A DNA stretch of 6,599 nt, taken from the NCBI GenBank assembly GCA_041688215.1, contig JBDNIO010000247.1, positions 1-6,599 on the forward strand, in the 5' to 3' direction. Shown here one piece after another: positions 1 to 4,642 of this stretch (position 1 is its first letter; each line of letters starts with the position of its first letter). Below the pieces are notes generated by a model. It was not told the origin of the DNA. It searched no databases and saw only the letters and a program-made list of their open reading frames with translations. The translations under genes were made by a program, and so were the position numbers. The stretch comes from JBDNIO01 sp041688215. Lineage in GTDB: Bacteria; Pseudomonadota; Gammaproteobacteria; Nevskiales; Salinisphaeraceae.

Positions 1-132
1 CGTATTGATCGCCATCCGGCGTCCCAGGTGGCCGCGCTAACTCCCCGCCTGTGGAAACAGCATTTCGCCGACAATCCGCTACGCTCGCCTTTGCATACGC
101 TTAGCGGATACGCAAGTACGCCGGTGGGTTAG
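1..132 (+). CDS. C-terminal fragment of a probable IS66-family transposase (partial)
   Basis: An open plus-strand frame enters from the left edge and stops at TAG 130-132, giving 43 residues with no start in the window. Its sequence, RIDRHPASQVAALTPRLWK followed by a short tail with NPLRSPL, resembles from memory the end of IS66-type transposases (TnpC). In those, a basic helix with an HP motif followed by L.P..W lies near the C-terminus. Such proteins catalyse DDE-type transposition. The stop lies 7 bp before the position where a GTAA-type IS terminus can be recognised, which is the expected layout for an IS66 right end. The family call rests on remembered similarity plus the terminus. The short length leaves room for error, and another DDE transposase is the main alternative. 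Confidence 0.45.
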   Translation, partial: RIDRHPASQVAALTPRLWKQHFADNPLRSPLHTLSGYASTPVG

Positions 133-139
133 CGGTTAC
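1..139 (+). mobile_element. Right end of an IS66-like insertion sequence (partial)
   Basis: Read inward from 139 on the minus strand the DNA begins GTAACCGCTAACCCACC. IS66-family terminal repeats typically begin GTAA. Two near-identical subterminal blocks lie 28 bp apart: TTAGCGGATACG at 101-112 and TTAGCGGTTACG at 129-140, matching at 11 of 12 positions. The boundary at 139/140 coincides exactly with the codon where the adjacent TolB-like protein stops following its own repeat pattern. IS66 elements duplicate 8 bp of target, which would be GTTGCCGT at 140-147. The matching copy and the left terminus lie outside the window, so insertion is inferred from one end only. Confidence 0.55.
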
Positions 140-796
140 GTTGCCGTCGCCATTGTTATTTGCCAGGTTGGCATAGGACGCGAACACCACTTGGCCGCCG
201 TCGCCGGAGAGGGTCGGGGATTGCGAGGTGGTACCGGCGGGCCCGTCACTGACCTGGACCAGCCCGTTACCGTCGCTGTCCACCATAAATTTCTCCCGGC
301 TGGCGTCACCGTTGTTCCCGGTTAGATAGGCCGTGGCGCTGAATGCAACCCGTGCGCCGTCTGCGGACAGGCTGACACGCTGAATGCCGCTGGTGCCGTC
401 GACTTCGACCATAAAGGCCTCGAGGCTTGCGTCGGCATTGTTTCCTGTCAGGTCGGCATCCGAGACGAAAGCCACCCGGCCGGCGTCGGCGGATATGTCG
501 GGCTGTTGGGAGGTGCCATTACCATCTGTAAGCTGCACCGGGTCGAAGCCATCGGCGTCAACCACGAAGATTTGCGTGCTGCCGGGATTATGGTCATCGG
601 CGTCGTCATCATCCGGCGTTTTACTGGATTGATAGGCTACGCGTGTACCATCACCGGAAAGGCTTGCGGCGCTGGCGACACCGTTTGCAACCGCGGTTAA
701 CTGTTGCTGGGCCAGGGCAGCAGCAGGGACCAGAGTGAGCAGCACGCTGGGCAGAATCCATGCGGCGCGGGTTGGGCTAAAATATGATGTCGGCAT
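101..796 (-). CDS. Secreted TolB/PD40-like beta-propeller protein, 3'-truncated by an IS end
   Basis: Encodes 231 residues. Residues 1-29 form a signal peptide with a basic start, a hydrophobic stretch WILPSVLLTLVPAAALA and an ALA cleavage site before Q30, so the protein is exported. The rest is made of propeller repeats of the kind found in TolB-like (PD40/WD40-like) proteins: (L/I)S.DG.RVAF followed by LTGNN.DAS...FMVD.DG and a variable Q(V/L)(T/S)DG. Three full or partial repeats and the start of a fourth (from about residue 196) are visible. The fourth breaks after NNNGDGN; the last 12 residues and the TAA stop are encoded by the neighbouring IS terminus. Repeat 2 is also shorter than the others. 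A purine-rich stretch, GAGAGAAG, lies 4 nt before the ATG. Such proteins often bind partners or ligands at the surface; a specific role cannot be given. The truncated product is unlikely to close a propeller and may be non-functional. Confidence 0.75.
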   Translation of the reverse strand: MPTSYFSPTRAAWILPSVLLTLVPAAALAQQQLTAVANGVASAASLSGDGTRVAYQSSKTPDDDDADDHNPGSTQIFVVDADGFDPVQLTDGNGTSQQPDISADAGRVAFVSDADLTGNNADASLEAFMVEVDGTSGIQRVSLSADGARVAFSATAYLTGNNGDASREKFMVDSDGNGLVQVSDGPAGTTSQSPTLSGDGGQVVFASYANLANNNGDGNVTANPPAYLRIR

Positions 797-987
797 AATA
801 CTTCTCTCATGCCGGTCCCCGACTGCAGTATAGCATCGCCAGTGCAGGGCTTTAACCGCCTAGCCTTTTGAGGGTCTGCTAGGTGCTTCTTCTTCCAGAG
901 TCACGGCCAAGGCACTGATTGCGGCAATCTTGCGCATGCGCGTATCTACTACCAGTGGCGTGGCATCCGCGCGACAGCGCCGGTAGC
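797..987. other. Short intergenic region between the TolB-like and DUF4282 genes
   Basis: Apart from the promoter candidate, this stretch has a 6-bp inverted repeat, CCTAGC (859-864) with GCTAGG (878-883), separated by 13 nt. It lies downstream of the restored stop of the DUF4282 gene, where a terminator would be expected, but it lacks a T-run on the minus strand. A 25-codon minus-strand frame (860-937) is present but too short to call as a gene. Confidence 0.3.
827..855 (-). promoter_or_regulatory. Candidate sigma-70 promoter with extended -10 for the TolB-like gene
   Basis: On the minus strand TATACT (827-832) is preceded by TGC (833-835), giving an extended -10 of the form TGnTATACT. A weak -35, TTAAAG (850-855), lies 17 bp upstream. 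The -10 ends about 30 bp before the ATG at 796, which allows a short leader holding the GAGAGAAG ribosome-binding site. The -35 matches the consensus at only 3 of 6 positions. Confidence 0.45.
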
Positions 988-1054
988 TTATTGTTTTTCT
1001 GATTCGGGTTTCTTTTTGTCTTGCTTGTCTTCAGAACTGCCGGACGCAGAAAAG
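988..1054 (-). pseudogene. Displaced original C-terminal coding tail of the DUF4282 gene
   Basis: Read on the minus strand from 1053 to the TAA at 988-990, this encodes FS followed by ASGSSEDKQDKKKPESEKQ and a stop. This is the hydrophilic, charged tail typical of small membrane proteins. It is no longer in frame with the upstream part because 155 bp (element plus one 8-bp duplication) lie between them, and 155 is not a multiple of three. Joining 1209 to 1054 restores one frame of 151 residues from the ATG at 1598. This is a reconstruction from sequence, supported by exact frame agreement and the target duplication. Confidence 0.75.
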
Positions 1055-1201
1055 GGCTATGTCACCGAACTATATGGATCGTCATTCACGCGAACGCGGG
1101 AATCCATATTCCGCGACACTTTCACTGGATTTCCGCTTTCGCGGGAATGACGTTACAGATCAATAACTTATAGAAAATCACTATTCTTTGGTGACATAGC
1201 C
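1055..1201. mobile_element. 147-bp MITE-like element with 12-bp inverted repeats and 8-bp target duplication
   Basis: Perfect terminal inverted repeats, GGCTATGTCACC at 1055-1066 and GGTGACATAGCC at 1190-1201, bound a segment with no transposase. It is flanked by the direct repeat CAGAAAAG at 1047-1054 and 1202-1209. One more base pair (1054/1202) could be assigned to the termini, giving a 13-bp repeat and a 6-bp duplication, so the exact boundary is slightly ambiguous. The element sits within the 3' part of the DUF4282 gene. Its core is a separate 73-bp palindrome. An 8-bp duplication and GG-starting ends would fit mobilisation by an IS1595-like transposase, but the family is a guess. Confidence 0.85.
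1080..1152. repeat. 73-bp palindromic repeat of the 'VIPAKAGIQ' type inside the MITE
   Basis: The left arm (1080-1106, beginning CGTCATTCACGCGAACGCGG) and the right arm (1126-1152, ending GCGGGAATGACG) are complementary at 24 of 27 positions around a 19-nt loop. This is a diverged copy of the common proteobacterial repeat GTCATTCCCGCGAAAGCGGG. Translated in one frame, that repeat gives protein tails such as VIPAKAGIQ, and here the interrupted gene ends NVIPAKAEIQ for this reason. The arms could form a strong RNA hairpin. Confidence 0.85.
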
Positions 1202-1598
1202 CAGAAAAGCTTCTCCAGAATTTTATGCGCGGCAGGCTGCCGGAAATATCTTCGGTTTGCTCGGCGATGCCTTCCACCTGTCCGGCCATGGCATCGACGT
1301 AGCAGGAGATATTGAACACGGTCAGCACGAATTCCAGCACCACGCGCACGCTAGTAATAAGCGCGATGAACAGGGCTGGGCCGACAAGTATCAGCCAGAT
1401 CAGGCCCATCCACCAGGACTCGCCAAACGCCCACACAGTGTAGTACACCGCGGCCAGCGCAGACAGGAGCACCGCCATGCCGTAAATAATCGGCATCATC
1501 TGTGTGGTGATAATTGTCCTGAACTGAAAATCGAACAGGCCCGACAATAAAGTGCGTGCGTTTGTGGCAATGCCCTGGGGACCTCTGGATGCGTTCAT
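1122..1598 (-). CDS. DUF4282 membrane protein with a MITE-encoded C-terminus
   Basis: The present frame encodes 158 residues from the ATG at 1598. Residues 21-33 (LFDFQFRTIITTQ) match the DUF4282 opening pattern of F-D-F-x-F-R-x-x-I-T. They are followed by a first membrane segment at about 35-57 and a second at about 62-96, with V.LEF.LTVF.I at its end, as in the family. Residues 108-122 are polar. DUF4282 proteins are small inner-membrane proteins of unknown function. From residue 133 onward the sequence is encoded by the inserted element: GLCHQ comes from its inverted terminus and NVIPAKAEIQ from its core palindrome. The ancestral product would have had 132 shared residues plus a 19-residue charged tail, 151 in all. 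Both membrane segments are intact, so the product may still function. A GGAAA stretch about 13 nt upstream is a weak ribosome-binding site. Confidence 0.8.
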   Translation of the reverse strand: MNASRGPQGIATNARTLLSGLFDFQFRTIITTQMMPIIYGMAVLLSALAAVYYTVWAFGESWWMGLIWLILVGPALFIALITSVRVVLEFVLTVFNISCYVDAMAGQVEGIAEQTEDISGSLPRIKFWRSFSGLCHQRIVIFYKLLICNVIPAKAEIQ

Positions 1599-1650
1599 GG
1601 TGTTGTGAAATTTCCGAAAATAGTCCCTTCCCTGGCGGTTAAGGTAATTG

Positions 1651-1670
1651 TTTACAGTAGCGAATGTAAA
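1651..1670. promoter_or_regulatory. Short inverted repeat upstream of the DUF4282 gene, possible operator
   Basis: TTTACA (1651-1656) and TGTAAA (1665-1670) are perfect complements with an 8-bp spacer, 53 bp before the DUF4282 start. The size suits a dimeric regulator's operator. The left half also overlaps the stop of a doubtful open frame, so the symmetry may be chance. Confidence 0.25.
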
Positions 1671-1798
1671 GCAGCTGAATCAATGGCGCTTTTCACGACG
1701 AAGTATTCGCGCAGCAACTCATACAGCTGGCGGTGATGTCGCTGTAATTTTTGCCCTCGCTGGAAGTAGGCCTCGCAGGCGCTCGAACACGCCGGCAA
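1652..1798 (-). CDS. Unassigned short open frame or gene remnant
   Basis: From a TTG at 1796-1798 to a TAA at 1652-1654 the minus strand encodes 48 residues, with an amphipathic stretch RGQKLQRHHRQLYELLREYF followed by VVKSAIDSAALHSLL. The frame stays open upstream to a TGA at 1862-1864 but has no ATG. The residue composition, with alternating charged and hydrophobic positions, looks more protein-like than the competing frames. I recognise no family. With no good start or ribosome-binding site, it may be the 3' remnant of a decayed gene or a chance frame. Confidence 0.2.
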   Translation of the reverse strand: MPACSSACEAYFQRGQKLQRHHRQLYELLREYFVVKSAIDSAALHSLL

Positions 1799-1954
1799 CC
1801 GCGCCCGTTCTTTCAGGTTCCGTGTCTCTTGACACCGGTGCTCCCCATCTGCCTCATTGTTTCATACACTGGCCTGGCCACAATAAGAACAAGATTGCGT
1901 TTGTAGAGGAACAACCTGGCCGAGGCGCTTGAAGGACAGGCCGCCTGAGCTGGG

Positions 1955-1985
1955 TTAACATCGGCGTGCGACGTGCACATATAAA
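1955..1985 (+). promoter_or_regulatory. Weak promoter candidate for the DUF445 operon
   Basis: TTAACA (1955-1960) matches five of six -35 consensus bases and TATAAA (1980-1985) matches five of six -10 bases. The 19-bp spacer is longer than the preferred 17. It lies about 60 bp before the DUF445 ATG in the right orientation. Confidence 0.3.
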
Positions 1986-2044
1986 CATCAGTTCCCCTGC
2001 ATCGATCAGGATATGGAACCTGAACAAGACAGGACGGCGGTGCT

Positions 2045-3301
2045 ATGCCGGAGGTATTTCTGGGATTGAATATCGAGGTATGGAAATATATTTCCATGCC
2101 GGTGATCAGTGCCGTGGTTGGCTATATCACCAACGTGATCGCGATCCGCATGATGTTCCACCCGATCGAATTTATCGGTATCAAGGAGCCGTATCTCGGC
2201 TGGCAGGGTATTGTGCCGCGCAAGGTGGCCAAGATGGCGAGCATTTCCGTGCAGACTATTACGGAAAAACTGATAACAGAGGAAGAGATCTTCGACCGCA
2301 TGGAGCCCGAGCGAGTGGCCGAAGAACTCGAAGGCCCGATGCTGGCGATGGTCGAGGACATTACCCATCAGGTGATGCTCAAACACCAGCCCACGCTGTG
2401 GGAATCCCTGCCCGAAATGGTCAGGAACCAGATCATACGCCGCATCCAGAATGACGCACCGGAGGTGGTTGCCGAAGTCATGCAGGATGTGCGTACCAAC
2501 ATCCGCGAGTTGTTTAATCTTAAAGACATGGTGGTGACTAATCTGGTGGCGAACAAGCCGCTGGTAAATCGTATGTTTCTGGAAACCGGCGCCGCCGAGT
2601 TCAAATTCATCGGCCATTCAGGTCTGTATTTCGGTTTTCTGTTCGGCTGTGTGCAAATGGCCATCTGGGTGTTTTTCAAGGAATGGTGGCTATTGCCGCT
2701 GTTCGGTTTGCTGGTCGGCTGGGCCACCAACTGGCTGGCGCTGAAGATGATTTTTAACCCCAAGGAATTGTGGAGTATTGGTCCATTTAAAATCCAGGGC
2801 CTGTTTCACAAGCGCCAGTATGAGGTCGCGCGTGACTACGGTAATCTGGTGGCGGACGAAGTGGTTACACCGGCCAAGATACTGGAAGCCATACTGCGCG
2901 GCACTTATTCCGATCGTATCGTTACGCTCATTGGTCAGCACGTGGAGCGGGCCATCGACGAACAGGCGGGGTACGCAAAACCCTTCGTCAAATTCGCCGT
3001 CGGAACCCAGCGTTATAATGAGGTGCAGCAATCCGCGGTCGACGAAATCGTTCTGCGTATGCCGGATACCCTGCAGCATGTGACGGCCTATGCCGAAGAG
3101 GCAATGAACATCCGCGAAACTTTAATTACCCGGCTGCAAGGCCTCGATTCCACGGAGTTCGAGGGCATGCTGCGCCCCGCGTTTGAAGAGGACGAATGGA
3201 TACTGATCGCGGTCGGCGCGGCGCTGGGGTTTGCGGTAGGCTGGTTCCAGTTGATTGTATTGTTTGGCGACGAATTCGCCGCCGCGTTTGGCGCAGGCTA
3301 A
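2045..3301 (+). CDS. DUF445 family inner-membrane protein
   Basis: Encodes 418 residues, a usual length for the DUF445 (YheB/YjiN-related) family, whose biochemical role is unknown. The family hallmark appears twice: GYITNVIAIRMMFHP at residues 26-40 and GWATNWLALKMIFNP at 225-239. Each sits at the end of a membrane helix and is followed by a loop with a conserved G and HKR or PRK: GIVPRKVAK after the first copy, GLFHKRQYEVAR after the second. This shows an internal duplication. Membrane segments are predicted at about 15-37, 193-211, 215-236 and 386-407. The regions at 41-185 and 240-380 are long, charged and probably helical. The ATG is preceded by AGGA with a 10-nt gap. The next gene follows on the same strand after 125 bp that mostly consist of a palindromic element. 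Confidence 0.88.
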   Translation: MPEVFLGLNIEVWKYISMPVISAVVGYITNVIAIRMMFHPIEFIGIKEPYLGWQGIVPRKVAKMASISVQTITEKLITEEEIFDRMEPERVAEELEGPMLAMVEDITHQVMLKHQPTLWESLPEMVRNQIIRRIQNDAPEVVAEVMQDVRTNIRELFNLKDMVVTNLVANKPLVNRMFLETGAAEFKFIGHSGLYFGFLFGCVQMAIWVFFKEWWLLPLFGLLVGWATNWLALKMIFNPKELWSIGPFKIQGLFHKRQYEVARDYGNLVADEVVTPAKILEAILRGTYSDRIVTLIGQHVERAIDEQAGYAKPFVKFAVGTQRYNEVQQSAVDEIVLRMPDTLQHVTAYAEEAMNIRETLITRLQGLDSTEFEGMLRPAFEEDEWILIAVGAALGFAVGWFQLIVLFGDEFAAAFGAG

Positions 3302-3318
3302 CGTGGCTGATGAGTGTG

Positions 3319-3410
3319 CGTAGGTTGGATTAGCGTAGCGTAATCCAACATTGCTGGGTTAACGATTGAATGATGTCGGCTTACGGCGCAAGCGCCTAAG
3401 CCGACCTACG
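3319..3410. repeat. 92-bp compound palindromic repeat (two hairpins within an outer inverted repeat)
   Basis: The outer ends CGTAGGT (3319-3325) and ACCTACG (3404-3410) are perfect complements. Inside are two hairpins. The first is GTTGGATTA (3324-3332) with TAATCCAAC (3341-3349) and an 8-nt loop. The second is GTCGGCTTA plus GGCGC (3375-3389) with GCGCC plus TAAGCCGAC (3392-3405), a 14-bp stem with one bulged C and an AA loop. Both hairpin sequences resemble dispersed repeats common in gammaproteobacterial intergenic DNA. The unit starts 18 bp after the DUF445 stop and ends 16 bp before the next ATG. There is no T-run, so it is more likely an mRNA-stabilising or attenuating structure than a classical terminator. 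Confidence 0.75.
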
Positions 3411-3426
3411 GGATGATTAGGCAGGC

Positions 3427-4221
3427 ATGAGCAACGAAATCGAAGATATTGGCGAACAGGAAACACATGAACAGCCGACGCCAAAAAAACCCTGGCGGCG
3501 CAAGTTAATCCACGCGCCCACGCCCGGCCCGGTTAAACTGTTTCAGCGCGCCCGTCGCGCCGCGGAAAACCTGCCGATTGCGGGAGAAGCCTTCAGGCAA
3601 TGGCGCAATACCGAAGATTGGGCGATTGCCGAACTCAAGCACCGTATGGATGCGATCGGCGATTCCGCAGCGCGTTTTGTCGGTGAAAGTGAGCCGGGCA
3701 GTTCCGCGAAACTGATGGCGGGCCTGTTTCAGGCGGCCAAGGAAAACAGCGCAGCCCAAGCGCGTGAATTAATGTATATGCAGGTGCTGGAGCAGATGGT
3801 GCCCGAGCAGGCGCGTATTCTGGCGGTGTTGGCGCGAGATACGCCCACGGTAATGTGCCATGTGGATGTGGGTGCGCCCGTCGGGCCGGTAACCCGCCGG
3901 GTACTGTCCTACGCAACATCAGCCGGCAAAGATGCCGGCATCGTTTTGCGCGATGACGTGCCGCGCCTGGTCGCGCACTTGGTGGCCCTGGGTGTAGTCG
4001 AAGAGGGGCCGGAGCAAAAAGGCATTAAGGCCCAGTATGAAATGCTGGAAACCGAAGACTGCGTGCGCCGCGCGATACTTAAAATAAAGAATGACGAACG
4101 CCTGTGGCCGCGTATGCAACGCCGCACGCTGGTACTAACGGAGTTCGGCGCCGACCTGTGGCGTGATGCCGCCCCCGCGAGTGTCCAAATCGCGCCGCAC
4201 GCACTTGCAAGCGACGAGTAG
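3427..4221 (+). CDS. Soluble protein, possibly Abi-alpha/DUF4393-like
   Basis: Encodes 264 residues with no signal peptide or membrane segment. Residues 1-60 are polar and basic (KKPWRRK at 20-26). Residues 61-125 look helical. Residues 122-136 (EQMVPEQARILAVLA), the stretch DVPRLVAHLVALGVVE (177-192), an acidic YEMLETED (204-211) and the closing RRTLVLTEFGADLWRDA (232-248) resemble the C-terminal module of DUF4393/Abi-alpha proteins. In those, a segment on residue ranking by position leads into a winged-helix-like part ending in LT.FG..F. Some members of that family are linked to phage abortive infection, but that role cannot be assumed here. It sits between a DUF445 membrane protein and a small membrane protein in one orientation, which suggests a shared envelope-related task. 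The ribosome-binding site is weak (AGG 5 nt before the ATG). The family call comes from remembered pattern; a lineage-specific hypothetical protein is the alternative. Confidence 0.6.
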   Translation: MSNEIEDIGEQETHEQPTPKKPWRRKLIHAPTPGPVKLFQRARRAAENLPIAGEAFRQWRNTEDWAIAELKHRMDAIGDSAARFVGESEPGSSAKLMAGLFQAAKENSAAQARELMYMQVLEQMVPEQARILAVLARDTPTVMCHVDVGAPVGPVTRRVLSYATSAGKDAGIVLRDDVPRLVAHLVALGVVEEGPEQKGIKAQYEMLETEDCVRRAILKIKNDERLWPRMQRRTLVLTEFGADLWRDAAPASVQIAPHALASDE

Positions 4222-4226
4222 CGCAG

Positions 4227-4391
4227 CTAGTGTCCTGTCCGACTAATCCATTGAATTACTTCGGCGCTTTTTCGCGCCTGACTGCGCTGCGAATCGTCGC
4301 CATAGTTACGACTATGACTCCTCTCCGCGCCTTGTCAGACACGAAAAATCACTCGAACTTTCTTCAGTTTATTAATCGGACAGAACACTAG
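4227..4391. mobile_element. 165-bp fold-back MITE
   Basis: The ends are inverted repeats matching at 19 of 21 positions: CTAGTGTCCTGTCCGA starts the left end (4227) and TCGGACAGAACACTAG finishes the right end (4391). Further in, 4268-4282 and 4334-4348 pair at 13 of 15 positions. The centre is a perfect palindrome, CATAGT-TACG-ACTATG (4301-4316). All three symmetric pairs share the same midpoint near 4308.5, so the whole element is one long imperfect hairpin. It has no coding capacity. The ends carry TA, or CTAG, at both borders, so the target duplication could be TA (IS630/mariner-like) or CTAG; sequence alone cannot separate these. It lies 5 bp after the stop of the preceding gene and directly abuts the next start codon. 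Confidence 0.88.
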
Positions 4392-4642
4392 TGATCTGGC
4401 TCGTAGTGCTCGCTACCGCCGTTGCCTTCGGTTTAGGTTTTGCCTTGTCCTGGATACGCATGCGCCGACGCATTCAGGCGCGTATGAACCAGCAGGTGGA
4501 GGTCGAAATTCGCCGCCAGATACAACAGCGCGTTATGCACGAATTAAGCGGCGGCCGAATGCGCAAGCACGTGCCGGACACCGTTTCACAACAGCAAGTC
4601 CCACAACAGAAAATGAGCGCAGACAATGAGCGAAGAAAATAA
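4391..4642 (+). CDS. Small single-pass membrane protein with a basic, helical tail
   Basis: Encodes 83 residues from a GTG at 4391. Residues 2-22 (IWLVVLATAVAFGLGFALSW) form one membrane helix, followed at once by RMRRRIQARM, so the tail should lie in the cytoplasm. Residues 30-52 are a charged, glutamine-rich helix suited to coiled-coil or protein contact; the end is polar and disordered-looking. I recognise no family. The start is unusual: the G of GTG is the last base of the upstream fold-back element, and there is no clear ribosome-binding site (GGA about 11 nt upstream, inside the element). Without the element, this GTG would follow the preceding stop by 8 nt, so coupled translation may have been the ancestral arrangement. 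A second in-frame GTG lies at 4406. The 3' end overlaps the next gene by 17 nt. Confidence 0.7.
   Translation: MIWLVVLATAVAFGLGFALSWIRMRRRIQARMNQQVEVEIRRQIQQRVMHELSGGRMRKHVPDTVSQQQVPQQKMSADNERRK

Larger units (their letters stand above)
1047..1209. repeat. 8-bp target-site duplication CAGAAAAG flanking the MITE
   Basis: Identical 8-mers lie at 1047-1054 and 1202-1209, immediately outside the two inverted termini. One copy belongs to the original gene: with one copy kept, the codons run TTT TCT GCG TCC and the reading frame stays open to the stop at 988. Confidence 0.8.
1599..2044. other. Divergent intergenic region, 446 bp, no confident gene
   Basis: This lies between the start of the leftward DUF4282 gene and the rightward DUF445 gene, so promoters for both are expected here. 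It contains an inverted repeat at 1651-1670, an unassigned minus-strand open frame (1652-1798 or longer), and a weak promoter candidate at 1955-1985. A plus-strand frame (1648-1932) and a second minus-strand frame (1813-2097) also have start codons. They read as low-complexity, arginine- and proline-rich or patternless sequence, and I do not call them. The region may hold eroded gene remnants. Confidence 0.5.

Noticed and set aside
384..700. Plus-strand frames inside the TolB-like gene
   Set aside because: They are antisense to repeat-encoding DNA; serine- and alanine-rich translations reflect the reverse complement of the propeller repeats.
860..937. 25-codon minus-strand frame starting MRKIAAISALAVTLEEE
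   Set aside because: It reads like protein but is too short, lacks a ribosome-binding site and has no recognisable relatives.
1648..1932. Plus-strand ATG frame of 94 codons in the divergent intergenic region
   Set aside because: It has an arginine-, proline- and serine-rich patternless product and no ribosome-binding site, and it lies opposite a more protein-like frame.
2006..2617. Minus-strand frame of 203 codons opposite DUF445, and the plus-strand frame at 1966-2454
   Set aside because: Both overlap the well-supported DUF445 gene; their histidine- and arginine-rich composition is typical of shadows of coding DNA.
3427..4221. Calling this a phage-defence (abortive infection) gene
   Set aside because: The resemblance to DUF4393/Abi-alpha is tentative and the neighbours are housekeeping-like membrane and lipid genes, not defence genes.
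1054..4391. Possibility of a CRISPR array from several repeated palindromes
   Set aside because: The repeats differ from one another, are far apart and are gene-junction elements; there is no regular repeat-spacer pattern and no cas gene.
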